A stretch of 64,000 bases of DNA from Deltaproteobacteria bacterium (GCA_016219015.1 JACRCL010000002.1:25853-89852), one strand, 5' to 3'. Counted from the first letter of the stretch, positions 7,482 through 16,274 are shown. The notes: generated from the sequence alone by a model not told the origin. Numbers and translations are program-made.

Positions 7482-8141
7482 TTATCTGTAGTGTATTGGG
7501 TCAGGGACCCCGGCCTCGTGGAAGCCCCTGAGCCTCAAAAGGCACGAGTCGCACTCGCCGCAGGCCGCCTTAGAGTCTTTGTAACATGACCACGTAAGGT
7601 GCAGGGGCGCGTTCAGCTCAACGCCTTTTCTGACTATTTCTGATTTACGCATGTGTATAAGTGGGGTTATTATCCTTATGGCGCTGCCTGGCTTCGTGCC
7701 GAGCGAGACGGCCGCCTCAAACGCCTTGAAGAACCCCTCCCGGCAGTCGGGATAGCCCGAGGAGTCTTCCTCCACTGCCCCGATGTAGACCTCTTTCGCT
7801 CCTATGACCTCCGCCCACGACACGGCTATCGACAACAAATGCGCGTTCCTGAAAGGGACGTAGGTTATCGGCACGCCCTTTCTTCCGAGGTCGCCCGAGG
7901 GGACGTCTATCCCGGAGTCGGTCAGGGCCGACCCGCCGATCTCCTTAAGATAGCCTATCTCGGCCACCAGCCGCGCCTTTACATCGAAGTAATCGGCGAT
8001 TTTATTGAAGGCCTCGAGCTCGCGCCCTTCGGTCCTCTGGCCGTAGTTGACGTGTAAAAAAGCGGCATCGCCTTTTGCGCGGGCGATGGCGGCGGTAACG
8101 GCGCTGTCGAGCCCGCCGCTTACTAAAACTACTGAGCGCAT
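7482..8141 (-). CDS. queC: 7-cyano-7-deazaguanine synthase QueC
   Basis: A 219-aa enzyme that converts 7-carboxy-7-deazaguanine to preQ0 with ATP and ammonia, a step toward queuosine tRNA modification. The PP-loop ATP motif SGGLDSAVT is at residues 8-16. The zinc site is at the C-terminus (WSCYKDSKAACGECDSCLLR, four cysteines). VPFRNAHLLSIAVSWAE is the usual QueC helix. No other queuosine gene is in the window. The start has no Shine-Dalgarno but sits 6 bases after a -10 box, so it is probably leaderless. The 45-aa gene follows in the same transcript. Confidence 0.95.
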   Translation of the reverse strand: MRSVVLVSGGLDSAVTAAIARAKGDAAFLHVNYGQRTEGRELEAFNKIADYFDVKARLVAEIGYLKEIGGSALTDSGIDVPSGDLGRKGVPITYVPFRNAHLLSIAVSWAEVIGAKEVYIGAVEEDSSGYPDCREGFFKAFEAAVSLGTKPGSAIRIITPLIHMRKSEIVRKGVELNAPLHLTWSCYKDSKAACGECDSCLLRLRGFHEAGVPDPIHYR

Positions 8142-8147
8142 GGTTCA

Positions 8148-8176
8148 ATTAAAGCATATAGTAATTGCCGCCTCAA
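8148..8176 (-). promoter_or_regulatory. candidate promoter of queC
   Basis: On the minus strand TTGAGG, 17 bases, TTTAAT, then 6 bases to the queC ATG. Predicted leaderless. Confidence 0.5.
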
Positions 8177-9723
8177 CCGAAAATTTTCGCTGTCGCCTCG
8201 ATAAGGCTCCCCTCGGCAGATTTTCCGGTATCGACCCGGAAGCCCTCCCCTGCTATCCCTTTATAAAGCCCCTTCTGTTTCAAATAGACCTCCCAGCGCG
8301 CATCCGAAACCCCGCAGGGCTCAGTAGCCCTTATTTCAAGCCGTTCTTTTATGACGCCTTCGTCGGCAACGCATTCAATGACAACGAGCCGCGCCCCTGC
8401 CTTCGAGGCCGCCTCTTTCGCCATATCAAGGTGGGCAGGGTTTAAAAAAGTGGCGTCGAGTATTACGGAGCGCCTTTTGCGCAGGAGCTTGACGCCTTCA
8501 CTTATCAGGGCCGCGTACGTCATTTCCGTAAACTCGTCGGAGTATATCCCCTTCTTGAAAGGCTCGCGCCGTTTTTCATGCAAGGGGACCCCCGCAAGGT
8601 CTTTCCTCACAAAGTCCGAAGATACGCGCCTTATCTTCGTGGCCCGGGAGAGCCTGTCCGCGAGGGTCGATTTGCCGGTGCCCGAAAGCCCGGAGATTAT
8701 TATCATGACCGGCCTGAAGCCTCCGGCCGCGTAAAGCCGCGCGAGATAAAAGTGGTACCTCGCGCCTATGACGGCGAGCGTCCTGTCCTCTTCAGAGACT
8801 TCGGCCTCCCTTGATTTGAACCCCTCGACCTTCCCCCTCACATAGGCCCTGTAGCACTTGTAGAAATCGAGGAGCTTAACGCCGTCCCTGTCAAAGGCCT
8901 CCTTGAAATACTCTTTAGTAAGCGCGCCGGAAAGGTCGTGGCGGCCTTCGAAGTCAAGGTCCATGGCAAGGAACGCAATGTCCGCTACCGTGTCCGAGAA
9001 CCTGAACCTCTCGTTGAACTCTATGCAGTCGAATATGTTTATCCCGTCGGTGATAGAGATATGCTCGCAGTGGATGTCCCCGTGGCAGTCCTTGATGAAG
9101 CCCTCGTTCACCCTCCTGAGGAAAAGGTCTTTGTTAGTTTCAAGGAACGAGCCGGTATAGTCCCTTATCGCGTTGTATTGCCCGGTGGAGATGGTAGAGC
9201 CTATGAAGTCCCTTGTCTGGGTGAAGTTCTCATCCGTATTCTTTTTAATCGTCTCCAATGAGCCGAAGCCTGATATGTACGCGCTTGTCGGGGCGCGTTT
9301 GTGGAACTCCGCTATCACATGGGCGATACGGATGATGACGTCTTTTTTCACCTCGCCGCTCGACAGCGCCCGCTCAAGGATGCTCTCCTCGGGCAGGCGC
9401 GTCATCTTTACGGCATATTCGATTATATCACCTCCAATGGCCACGAACGGGAACCTTTCCGGCGCGGCAATGCCTACCACCCCGAGGTAGATGGAGGGCG
9501 CGAGCCTCCTGTTGAGGCGCACCTCCTCGTCGCAGAAAAACTTCCTTTTCTCAAGGGTGGTGAAATCGAGGAAGGCGAAGTCAACAGGCTTTTTTATCTT
9601 GTAGACGAAGTCCGGGGTGAAGAAGAGGTAAGAGATGTGGGTCTGGCGGAGCTTTACTTCAGAAGGCCTTTCGGGCCAGGCGCGCGGGTCGAGGAGGGCG
9701 GCGATTAGGGGGGGAAGCTCCAA
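8173..9723 (-). CDS. bifunctional aminoglycoside-phosphotransferase-like / P-loop kinase protein
   Basis: About 516 aa in two halves. Residues 1-320 are an APH/kinase-like domain: a Lys-bearing N-lobe (FVYKIKKPVDFAFLDF) and the catalytic loop KDCHGDIHCEHI, followed by FDCIEFNERFRFSD for the metal-binding Asp region. Residues 340-500 are a P-loop kinase with Walker A IISGLSGTGKSTLADRL. This fusion is a known but poorly characterised bacterial family; it phosphorylates small molecules, with substrate unknown, and an antibiotic-resistance role should not be assumed. Start: TTG at 9723 with AGGAGG five bases upstream is preferred over TTG at 9738, which lacks a ribosome site. Confidence 0.85.
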   Translation of the reverse strand: MELPPLIAALLDPRAWPERPSEVKLRQTHISYLFFTPDFVYKIKKPVDFAFLDFTTLEKRKFFCDEEVRLNRRLAPSIYLGVVGIAAPERFPFVAIGGDIIEYAVKMTRLPEESILERALSSGEVKKDVIIRIAHVIAEFHKRAPTSAYISGFGSLETIKKNTDENFTQTRDFIGSTISTGQYNAIRDYTGSFLETNKDLFLRRVNEGFIKDCHGDIHCEHISITDGINIFDCIEFNERFRFSDTVADIAFLAMDLDFEGRHDLSGALTKEYFKEAFDRDGVKLLDFYKCYRAYVRGKVEGFKSREAEVSEEDRTLAVIGARYHFYLARLYAAGGFRPVMIIISGLSGTGKSTLADRLSRATKIRRVSSDFVRKDLAGVPLHEKRREPFKKGIYSDEFTEMTYAALISEGVKLLRKRRSVILDATFLNPAHLDMAKEAASKAGARLVVIECVADEGVIKERLEIRATEPCGVSDARWEVYLKQKGLYKGIAGEGFRVDTGKSAEGSLIEATAKIFG

Positions 9724-9741
9724 GGTCTCCTCCTGCAATTA

Positions 9742-9885
9742 AGCTATCTCTAAAAATTGTTATTTTTCCTGACCTCTGCGTCAGGCGCGGAAATAAAAAT
9801 GCTCACATATTAACATATATGCTGCGCTTTTTATTTCCGCCCTTCCTTGACTTCAGAAAAAATTCCTAATTTTTAGAGGCAGCCT
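9742..9885 (+). repeat. dispersed inverted-repeat element B, copy 2
   Basis: A full-length 144-bp copy, nearly identical to 2909-3050, between the start of the P-loop kinase gene and the end of hpt. Confidence 0.8.
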
Positions 9886-9939
9886 GGAATTTATTCTGTC
9901 TCTCTATATTACCGAATCCCGTCCCGTAATGTTTTGAGG

Positions 9940-10470
9940 TTACCTGCCGATACGCGCGGCCTTCGGTCGAGGGGGTTCGAGTATGTATATGCCCGGCAGG
10001 TTCCTGTATTCCTCCTTATAGTCCATGCCGTAGCCGACCACAAACCCCTCGTAGACCCTCGCGCCGACGTAATCTATCTCCATCCCGGCGTGGGAGTCCC
10101 GGAGCAGCAGGGTGCAGACCTTGACCGAGGCCGGGCCTTTTTTCCTCAGATGCCCCATGACCGCGCGGACTGTCGTGCCTCTGTCTATTATACCCTCAAC
10201 TATGATAACGTCCCTGCCTTTTATGTCTACCGTTATATCGCCTTTTATCCTGACCTCCGTGGAAGGCTCGTCCTTCAAGCCGTAAGAGGCGGCCTGTATG
10301 AAATCGACCTCAACGGCCCCGTTCAATTCCCGTATAAGGTCGGAGACGAACATGAACGCGCCCTTGAGGACCCCTATGAAGACAGGTGCGCCTTTCATCT
10401 CCGGCCTTAGCTCTCCGGCAAGCCGCTTGACCGTCTTTTTTATCTCTTCAGGAGAGTAGAGGAGTTTCAT
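9940..10470 (-). CDS. hpt: hypoxanthine phosphoribosyltransferase
   Basis: A 176-aa purine-salvage enzyme that makes IMP (and often GMP) from the base and PRPP. Visible family features are the VFIGVLKGAFMFVSDLIREL loop, VDFIQAASYG, the PRPP motif VIIVEGIIDRGTT, and a C-terminal FVVGYGMDYKEEYRNLPGI that closes the active site. The PRPP motif normally reads E-D-I-I-D-x-G; here the second acidic residue is Gly, which is unusual. The frame is open to 10605, but that extension lies in repeat C1, so ATG 10470 (MKLLYSPEEI) is the real start. Confidence 0.92.
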   Translation of the reverse strand: MKLLYSPEEIKKTVKRLAGELRPEMKGAPVFIGVLKGAFMFVSDLIRELNGAVEVDFIQAASYGLKDEPSTEVRIKGDITVDIKGRDVIIVEGIIDRGTTVRAVMGHLRKKGPASVKVCTLLLRDSHAGMEIDYVGARVYEGFVVGYGMDYKEEYRNLPGIYILEPPRPKAARIGR

Positions 10471-10832
10471 GCCGTCCCGCGTGTCCAAAGAAATCTCCCG
10501 CTTGAAATTAAACCGCACGGCTGACCTTGCCGCGCATTTTAAAGCATATAATCTGCGGGAATTTGTGTCAAGCGCAGTTTTTAGCAGGCTGCTGAAAAAG
10601 TCCATCTGCTTTGTTGTCTTCGTCGCTCGTCATTGCGACGTACGAAAAAAGTACGTCTCATTCCTAAGCTTCTCGACGCCTCGCATCTGGAGCTTTTTGA
10701 GCAGCCTGAACAAATTCGAGTTTTTCGGCAACCTGTTGGCGCGTAAAAGCATATCTCCGTAGTTTAAGCCTTGAATTAGAAATCCTCCTGTGCTACAAAT
10801 AAAAAAAACCTTTTACTTTTTTCCGGCACATA
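10471..10832. other. intergenic region with element C1
   Basis: No gene. 10585-10708 is dispersed element C; 10709-10832 is AT-rich leader sequence upstream of the DUF3426-type gene. Confidence 0.6.
10585..10708 (+). repeat. dispersed element C, copy 1
   Basis: The ends are CAGGCTGCTGAAAAAG and CTTTTTGAGCAGCCTG, nearly perfect inverted repeats. The interior contains GTACGTCTCATTCC and a GTCGCTCGTCATTGCGAC hairpin. Other copies are at 29963-30077 and 38807-38931, both in the opposite orientation. Confidence 0.8.
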
Positions 10833-12122
10833 ATGATCATTCAATGCGATAAATGCTCGACCAAGTTCAGGCTCGACGATTCGAGGGTCACTGGCGGAGG
10901 CGTCAAGGTAAGGTGCACCAAGTGCCAGAACGTCTTTATCGTTGCGCCTCCCGCGCCGCCCCCTCAGATCGAAGAGGTCCAGGTCGAGGAGGTCTTCGCC
11001 GCCAACGGGTCTCCCAAAAAGCCCGATGACATTAAAGCGCGCGAGCGCGCGAAGGCCGCGGCAAACATGAACCTCAAGTTCGACTTCTCAAGGCCCGACG
11101 AAGAGGCCGAAGGGCAGGAGAAGGTTCCCGCGCCAAAGGAAAGGCCGGAGGAAGAGGACTTCAGCTTTTCGCCGGAAAATGACGGGGGCGAGAAAGAGGC
11201 CCCTTTTCTTGATGGCGGCGAAGGCAACGAGCCGTTTTCCAGGGAAGAGGGTTTTACCGTTGATGAACCCCCGAAGACCGATAAAAAGGATGCCGGGCCC
11301 GACACCGAGCACTCCGATGACCTTGATTTCAGCTTTGACGATATTGAAAAGAAAGAGGAGCCGGCAAAAAAGCCCGATGAGTGGGATATAACCGGCGATG
11401 ACGGCCCTCAGGAGGGGAAGGAAGAGCCCCAGCCAGTGAAACAGGCTGCCCAGCCCGTTGTCGCCGCTCCTCAGCCCGCTAAGGCGAAAGAGCCGGCCCA
11501 GCCCCCTAAAAAGGAAGAAGAGGTCAAAAAGGACAGCTTTTCGGAGCTTCTTTCGCGCTCAATCTCCGAGCCACGGGAGATACCTGAGATAGAGAACAGA
11601 GAGGAACTGAGGAAAGAGTTTTCCCCCAAGGCAAACCCGCCGAAAAGAGGCGGAGCCGGGCTTATGATAGCGGTCCTCGTATTCATTATCGGGGGGGTAG
11701 TAATATACTTCTCGGGCGTTATCGACACGTTCGCCAGGAGGATAGCAGGTCCCAGGACAGCCGTCCAGAAGACCGTCGAGATAGAATACATAAACGGCAA
11801 ATTCCCGGAGAACAAATCCTTCGGAAGGTTCTTCGTCATAGAGGCGCGCATAAAGAACGTCACCGAATCCCCTCAGGAGATAAAGGCCGTAACAGGCGTG
11901 ATATATAACGATAAAGGCGAGAAGATAGCGACCCGCTCGGTATCTCCGGGCAGGATGGTATCTGTTGACGACCTCAAGAACCTTTCAAAGGAAGACATCC
12001 TTAAATCCTTCAAAGACCCGTCCGGCGGGTCTATCCCGCCCAAGGGAACGGTACCTGTCATGGTCCCGTTCATAGACCTCCCGCCGGGGCTGTCCGAGTA
12101 CGGGATAGACATCGTCCGTTAG
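10833..12122 (+). CDS. MJ0042 zinc-ribbon and DUF3426-type membrane protein
   Basis: A 429-aa bitopic inner-membrane protein. Residues 1-38 form the MJ0042-type zinc ribbon (IQCDKCSTKFRLDD then VRCTKCQNVF). A long acidic, Pro/Glu/Lys-rich disordered region follows (about 45-270), then one transmembrane helix near 280-300 (GLMIAVLVFIIGGVVIYFSG). The C-terminal 120 residues resemble DUF3426 (EIEYINGKFPENKSFGRFFV, then KNVTESPQEIKAVTGVIYND), a beta-sandwich expected outside the membrane. The family is common in Delta- and Betaproteobacteria; its role is not established. The start lacks a clear ribosome site. Confidence 0.85.
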   Translation: MIIQCDKCSTKFRLDDSRVTGGGVKVRCTKCQNVFIVAPPAPPPQIEEVQVEEVFAANGSPKKPDDIKARERAKAAANMNLKFDFSRPDEEAEGQEKVPAPKERPEEEDFSFSPENDGGEKEAPFLDGGEGNEPFSREEGFTVDEPPKTDKKDAGPDTEHSDDLDFSFDDIEKKEEPAKKPDEWDITGDDGPQEGKEEPQPVKQAAQPVVAAPQPAKAKEPAQPPKKEEEVKKDSFSELLSRSISEPREIPEIENREELRKEFSPKANPPKRGGAGLMIAVLVFIIGGVVIYFSGVIDTFARRIAGPRTAVQKTVEIEYINGKFPENKSFGRFFVIEARIKNVTESPQEIKAVTGVIYNDKGEKIATRSVSPGRMVSVDDLKNLSKEDILKSFKDPSGGSIPPKGTVPVMVPFIDLPPGLSEYGIDIVR

Positions 12123-12170
12123 GGCCTGCTCCAGGCCTGCCTTTTTCCTTTTAATTTTAGTATAATCTAA

Positions 12171-12304
12171 CAGGTTGCGGAAAAAATCGACGAAGTCGTC
12201 ATTCTGAGGAGCCGAAGGCGACGAAGAATCCCGTAACTTGTTGATTCCATTAGCCCCCGAGATTCTTCTTAGCTCAGAGGCTAAAATGGTTTTTCAGCAA
12301 CCTG
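12171..12304 (+). repeat. dispersed element D, copy 1
   Basis: The core is GTCATTCTGAGGAGCCGAAG and GACGAAGAATC motifs, enclosed by CAGGTTGCGGAAAAA and TTTTTCAGCAACCTG, inverted ends that resemble those of element C. The GTCATTCTGAG core belongs to a widely dispersed bacterial repeat type. Confidence 0.75.
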
Positions 12305-12311
12305 CAAACCT

Positions 12312-13058
12312 ATGCCAGATATAGAGGCCATGGCGGCCCGGATATTGAGCGACCTGTCGGCCCTCCCGGAGGAGAAGATGAGGCTCGACCTCCTCGGCAG
12401 GCGGCTGTCCGCCCTTGAGCCGGGGGACGCCGCGAAACTGATAGACACGGTCTACAAAAAAGGCGCAGACGATAAGGAGGCGCGCAGGTTCCGCGCCCTC
12501 CTTGTAAACCCCGAAGGCCTCAGGAAGGCCCTTGGCGAGGACAGGCACCGCTCGATATACCACGCTTCGGTACAATTGGGGCTACGGAAGGTCAGCAGGC
12601 TCTTCACGGACCTGCCGCCGAGGAAGACCGGGGTTGCGGGCTACGAGAAGGAGGAAGAGGCAAAGATGGAGTTCATAACGCTCGGCCAGAGGAGGGCGAT
12701 GTCGAAGAGCAACGTGAAAGACACCATCGACAGGCTCCTGTCCGACCCCGACGTAATGGTCGTCAACAACCTCTTGAACAACCCGAGGCTGACCGAGAAA
12801 GAGGTATTGAAGATCGCCTCAAAGAGGCCCAACTCGGCCCAGATACTGAAGCTCGTCTCTACCCACAGGGTCTGGTCGAAGCGCTACGAGGTGAAAAAGG
12901 CGCTGATACTCAACCCCTACACGCCGCCGAGGATATCGATAGCGCTCCTTGAGTTGATGCTTACGCAGGACCTGAAGCTCGTGGCCGAGGACAAGACTTT
13001 ACATTCGCAGGTAAAGCTTTCGGCAAAGGACCTTTTGAACGAAAGGGAAGGCAAATAG
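12312..13058 (+). CDS. helical protein of unknown function
   Basis: A 248-aa soluble protein with no signal or membrane segment. It is helix-rich with repeated Leu patterns, for example DTIDRLLSDPDVMVVNNLLN and RLTEKEVLKIASKRPNSAQI. The spacing of the NNPRLTEKEV and LNPYTPPRIS motifs suggests HEAT-like helical repeats, comparable to DUF2336-type proteins, but I cannot assign a family. It ends at a terminator shared with tatA. Repeat D1 lies directly upstream and may carry or block its promoter; there is no clear ribosome site. Confidence 0.75.
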   Translation: MPDIEAMAARILSDLSALPEEKMRLDLLGRRLSALEPGDAAKLIDTVYKKGADDKEARRFRALLVNPEGLRKALGEDRHRSIYHASVQLGLRKVSRLFTDLPPRKTGVAGYEKEEEAKMEFITLGQRRAMSKSNVKDTIDRLLSDPDVMVVNNLLNNPRLTEKEVLKIASKRPNSAQILKLVSTHRVWSKRYEVKKALILNPYTPPRISIALLELMLTQDLKLVAEDKTLHSQVKLSAKDLLNEREGK

Positions 13059-13070
13059 GCAGGGGTATGC

Positions 13071-13096
13071 AAAAAGCCCGGAGAGCCCGGGCTTTG
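13071..13096. terminator. bidirectional terminator between convergent genes
   Basis: Stem AAGCCCGG/CCGGGCTT with an A run on one side and a T-containing tail on the other. It lies between the unknown helical gene and tatA. Confidence 0.7.
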
Positions 13097-13098
13097 GG

Positions 13099-13314
13099 TT
13101 ATACTTTCTCTTTATTCGATTTTCCGGCTGAGGACGAGAGCTTCTGGCCTTCGTCCTTCGGGGTCACGTCGATCTCGGTGTCGTTTGAGGCCTTTTTGAA
13201 GTTCTTGATGGCCTTGCCCATGCCGGTGCCGATGTCCGGGAGCTTGCCCACCCCGAAGATTATAAGGACGATGACCAGTATGAGTATGAGCTCACTCGTG
13301 CCCAATCCAAACAT
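13099..13314 (-). CDS. tatA: twin-arginine translocase subunit TatA/E
   Basis: A 71-aa inner-membrane protein that forms the pore of the Tat pathway for folded proteins. Residues 1-20 are [20 protein letters not shown], the short transmembrane helix with the conserved Phe-Gly start. The [21 protein letters not shown] hinge and amphipathic helix follow, then an acidic/Ser tail. A good ribosome site (CCGGAG) precedes the ATG. tatB and tatC are not adjacent, so they must be elsewhere. Divergent from tonB. Confidence 0.93.
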   Translation of the reverse strand: MFGLGTSELILILVIVLIIFGVGKLPDIGTGMGKAIKNFKKASNDTEIDVTPKDEGQKLSSSAGKSNKEKV

Positions 13315-13393
13315 TTGAATATCTCCGGTTAAAGGTGTAAAATACTGTAAAAGCCCTTCTTTTCTTATTTAATCTTGACAGAATAGCCCCGTT

Positions 13394-14383
13394 ATGTCAA
13401 TAAAAACTTTCTCCCCGAGGAATGACCCTGTATTCGTATTTCTGGCCTTATCAATAATCATCCATGCCGGGATATTGATGGGGGTCATCTCATTGACCCC
13501 GATGGCAAAGGGGCTCTTTAGCCCATTTCAGAGGCAGGGTGAGCCCATTATCGTGGACGTTGTGGACCTCCCGCCCGAAGACGCGACTGAGAAGTCCCCG
13601 GTAAAAAAGCCGCCGACCCATTACGCCCAGAGGAGCCAGAGCGTAATAAAAGAGACCTATCCCGAGCCTTCAAAGACGCCGAAGGCAAGGACGATACCAA
13701 GGCCCATACTCGTCAACCCAATGCCCCCGGCCGCCTCCGCTGAGAAAAAGGGCGCGGCGGCCTTGCCGCCTTCCACGGGCCTGGATAAGGGGCAGGGCAA
13801 GGGAGAGGCTAAACCGGGTGAGAAGGCCGAGGCAGGCGGAGATGTTACCGGTGATACCTACAGGGAGCCTTCTTCAGGTGAAAGGCCGGGCGCGAGGCAG
13901 GGCGGCGTCCAGTCCCAATCCGGTCTACAGGGCAGGGGAGCGGCCCGTTCGACACCCGCGAGGCCCAACCTGTTCCTGCCCGATGAGAGGATAGCCGAGC
14001 TCGAAAAGAGGTACGAGGCAGAGGCGCCCAAGGGCGAGGTCGGCAAGACCCTTCAGCTCAATACCTCGGAATTGAAGTATCAGAAGTACCTCGTCAACAT
14101 GAAGGACAGGATACAGATGAAGTGGGAGTACCCGGACATAGCCTCCCGGAGCGGCTGGCAGGGCAAGCTGAGGATAGATTTCCGGATAAACAAGGACGGC
14201 ACCGTAAGCGACATAAAGCTCATGAAGTCCTCGAACTACCCTGTGCTCGACGACGCGGCGATAACGGCTTTGAGGCTCGCGGCCCCGTTCCCGCCCTTCC
14301 CGAACGACTTCAGCGTGGAGGAGATAAACATAAGGGCAAACTTCGAGTACACGATATACGACGTGGCGCCTGTGCAGAGGTGA
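13394..14383 (+). CDS. TonB-family energy transducer
   Basis: A 329-aa protein anchored by one N-terminal transmembrane helix (residues 14-36, VFVFLALSIIIHAGILMGVI; the His in the helix is typical of TonB). A long periplasmic Pro/Lys/Gly-rich spacer (60-200) follows, and then a TonB C-terminal domain (235-325: GWQGKLRIDFRINKDGTVSD, LDDAAITALRLAAPFPPFP). TonB couples the proton-motive force (through ExbB/ExbD, not seen here) to outer-membrane receptors. The phrase FRINKDGTVSDIKLMKSS is the diagnostic TonB strand-turn. It is followed by a textbook terminator. Confidence 0.9.
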   Translation: MSIKTFSPRNDPVFVFLALSIIIHAGILMGVISLTPMAKGLFSPFQRQGEPIIVDVVDLPPEDATEKSPVKKPPTHYAQRSQSVIKETYPEPSKTPKARTIPRPILVNPMPPAASAEKKGAAALPPSTGLDKGQGKGEAKPGEKAEAGGDVTGDTYREPSSGERPGARQGGVQSQSGLQGRGAARSTPARPNLFLPDERIAELEKRYEAEAPKGEVGKTLQLNTSELKYQKYLVNMKDRIQMKWEYPDIASRSGWQGKLRIDFRINKDGTVSDIKLMKSSNYPVLDDAAITALRLAAPFPPFPNDFSVEEINIRANFEYTIYDVAPVQR

Positions 14384-14435
14384 GGAGAGGGAAAAGCAAG
14401 GTAGGTTGGGTTAGCGGAGCGTAACCCATCAAAGC

Positions 14436-14466
14436 GGGTTCAGGTTTCCAACCTGAACCCTTTTTT
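14436..14466 (+). terminator. terminator of tonB, also a dispersed G-type hairpin
   Basis: Perfect 11-bp stem GGGTTCAGGTT/AACCTGAACCC, loop TCC, then TTTTTT. The same hairpin recurs without a T run near 28665-28691 and, degenerate, at 28921-28946. A second hairpin (GGGTTA/TAACCC) lies just upstream at 14408-14427. Confidence 0.88.
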
Positions 14467-14552
14467 ATTGCGTATCTCCAACAACGGGACGGTACTAAGG
14501 AATTGATATAGAATTAATTATAGAAACGGTTTCAGCCAGGAGGTGAAAAGTC

Positions 14553-14735
14553 ATGCCTGCGAGAGTAAAAAAGATCGCTCAAGGGAAAAGGAGAGGCAAA
14601 TGCGAAGTGGTAACGCCGGAAGGGGATGTTACCGCGAAAGGCACTACAAAAGAGAAGGCCGAGGCCCAGAGAAGGCTTCTTGAAGGCGTTAAGCACGGAT
14701 GGAGGCCCACAGGGAAGAAGAAAAAGGCCGCATAA
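14553..14735 (+). CDS. 60-aa basic protein, function unknown
   Basis: A small, very basic protein: MPARVKKIAQGKRRGKCEVV, a central TPEGDVTAKGTTKEKAEAQ block and HGWRPTGKKKKAA at the end. The ribosome site is strong (CAGGAGGTG before ATG), and the gene has its own bidirectional terminator. The charge suggests nucleic-acid binding. The GDVTAKGTTKEKAEAQRRLL pattern resembles short conserved proteins seen in bacteria and phages, but I cannot name a family. Confidence 0.65.
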   Translation: MPARVKKIAQGKRRGKCEVVTPEGDVTAKGTTKEKAEAQRRLLEGVKHGWRPTGKKKKAA

Positions 14736-14770
14736 AAAAAGGCGGGCCATCAAATGGCCCGCCTTTTTAT
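14731..14770. terminator. bidirectional terminator between the 60-aa gene and gcvPB
   Basis: A perfect 15-bp stem AAAAAGGCGGGCCAT / ATGGCCCGCCTTTTT with loop CAA serves both convergent genes. Confidence 0.9.
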
Positions 14771-14795
14771 TTTTAAATTGATATCCCCCCGCCCC

Positions 14796-16274
14796 TTATC
14801 CCTTCCTCCACCTAAGTATCGGCTCCCTCGCGGCTTTTGTCTCGTCGACCCTCTGCACCTTCGTGTTCGCGGGCGCGTCCTTCAGTGCCTGCGGGGAGGT
14901 CTTCGCCTCTTCGGCTATCGCTTTCATGGCGACGATGAACTTATCGAGCGTCTCAAGGGTCTCCGTCTCCGTGGGCTCAATCATTATCGCGCCGTGGACC
15001 ACGAGCGGGAAGTAAACAGTCGGCGGGTGGAATCCGTAGTCGATGAGCCTCTTGGCGATGTCCATGGTGGCGACGCCGCTTCCGAGCTGGTACTTGTCCG
15101 AGAAGACGCACTCGTGCATGCACGGCTCGTCGTAGGGCAGGTGGTACGTGCCCTTGAGGTTCTCTTTTATATAGTTCGCGTTGAGTATCGCCGTCTCGCT
15201 CGCCCTCTTAAGCCCTTCGGCCCCCATCCTCCTTATGTAGGAGTAGGCCCTGACCATTATCGAGAAGTTCCCGTAGAACGCCTTCATCCTGCCGATGGAC
15301 TTGGGCCTGTTAAAGTCGAGCGAATACTTCGAGCGAGTCTTTTTTATCCTCGGTACGGGCAGATAGGGCGCCAGCGCCTTTTTTACTCCCACCGGCCCGC
15401 TGCCGGGCCCGCCGCCGCCGTGCGGGGTCGAGAATGTCTTGTGGAGGTTGAACTGTATTACGTCAACTCCGAGTTCCCCTAATTTTATTATGCCCATGAG
15501 GGCGTTAAGGTTGGCCCCGTCGCAGTAGACAAAGCCGCCCTTCTTGTGGACAAAGTCCGCTATCTCTTTGATGTTACGCTCGAAGAGGCCGATGGTATTG
15601 GGGTTCGTTAGCATCAGGGCCGCCACGTCCCTGTCCATCACCCCTTTTATGGCATCGAGCGAGAGCACACCCCTGCCCTCTGATTTCACGGGCACGACCT
15701 TGAAGCCCGCCAGATGGGAGCTTGCCGGGTTTGTGCCGTGGGCCGTATCAGGGATTATTACCTTTGTGCGGGGCCTGCCTTTGTCCTTGAAATAGGCTGA
15801 TATGGCAAGCAGCCCGCAGAGCTCGCCGTGAGCGCCTGCCGAAGGCTGGAGCGTGACCGCGTCCATGCCGCTTATCTCTGCGAGATAGTTCTCAAGTTCG
15901 TACATGAGCTGCAACGCGCCCTGCGTAAGCTCCTCGGGCTCGTAAGGGTGGAGCATGGCAAAACCGGGCAGCCTCGCAGCCTCCTCGTTCACCTTGGGGT
16001 TATACTTCATTGTGCAGGAGCCGAGCGGGTAGAAGCCGGAGTCCACGCCGAAGTTCCACTGCGAAAGCCTCGTATAGTGGCGGACTATGTCCATCTCCGA
16101 TACGTCTGGGAAGCCTTCGATTGCGCCCCTGAGCATCTGTTTCGGGATAATGCCTTCTATGTCCGCCTCCGGGACATCGAAGGACGCGGGCTCCACGCCC
16201 GTTCTTCCGGGAGAGGATTTTTCGAATATAACGGGCTCTTCGAGGAGAAGGCCCTTTGCGCCGTTCATTGACAT
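14796..16274 (-). CDS. gcvPB: glycine dehydrogenase (decarboxylating) subunit 2
   Basis: A 492-aa PLP-binding half of the split P-protein of the glycine cleavage system. The PLP lysine motif is visible (FNLHKTFSTPHGGGGPGSGP), as are the LQPSAGAHGELCGLLA and PDTAHGTNPASSHLAGF blocks. The enzyme decarboxylates glycine and passes the aminomethyl group to lipoyl-GcvH. It is the last gene of the gcvT-H-PA-PB operon, 67 bases after gcvPA. Length fits the subunit-2 family. ATG at 16274 is used; ATG two codons later is possible. Confidence 0.96.
   Translation of the reverse strand: MSMNGAKGLLLEEPVIFEKSSPGRTGVEPASFDVPEADIEGIIPKQMLRGAIEGFPDVSEMDIVRHYTRLSQWNFGVDSGFYPLGSCTMKYNPKVNEEAARLPGFAMLHPYEPEELTQGALQLMYELENYLAEISGMDAVTLQPSAGAHGELCGLLAISAYFKDKGRPRTKVIIPDTAHGTNPASSHLAGFKVVPVKSEGRGVLSLDAIKGVMDRDVAALMLTNPNTIGLFERNIKEIADFVHKKGGFVYCDGANLNALMGIIKLGELGVDVIQFNLHKTFSTPHGGGGPGSGPVGVKKALAPYLPVPRIKKTRSKYSLDFNRPKSIGRMKAFYGNFSIMVRAYSYIRRMGAEGLKRASETAILNANYIKENLKGTYHLPYDEPCMHECVFSDKYQLGSGVATMDIAKRLIDYGFHPPTVYFPLVVHGAIMIEPTETETLETLDKFIVAMKAIAEEAKTSPQALKDAPANTKVQRVDETKAAREPILRWRKG

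Noticed and set aside
8173..9723. Aminoglycoside resistance gene
   Set aside because: The APH-like half belongs to a housekeeping-type fusion with a P-loop kinase; kinase-fold similarity alone does not indicate resistance.
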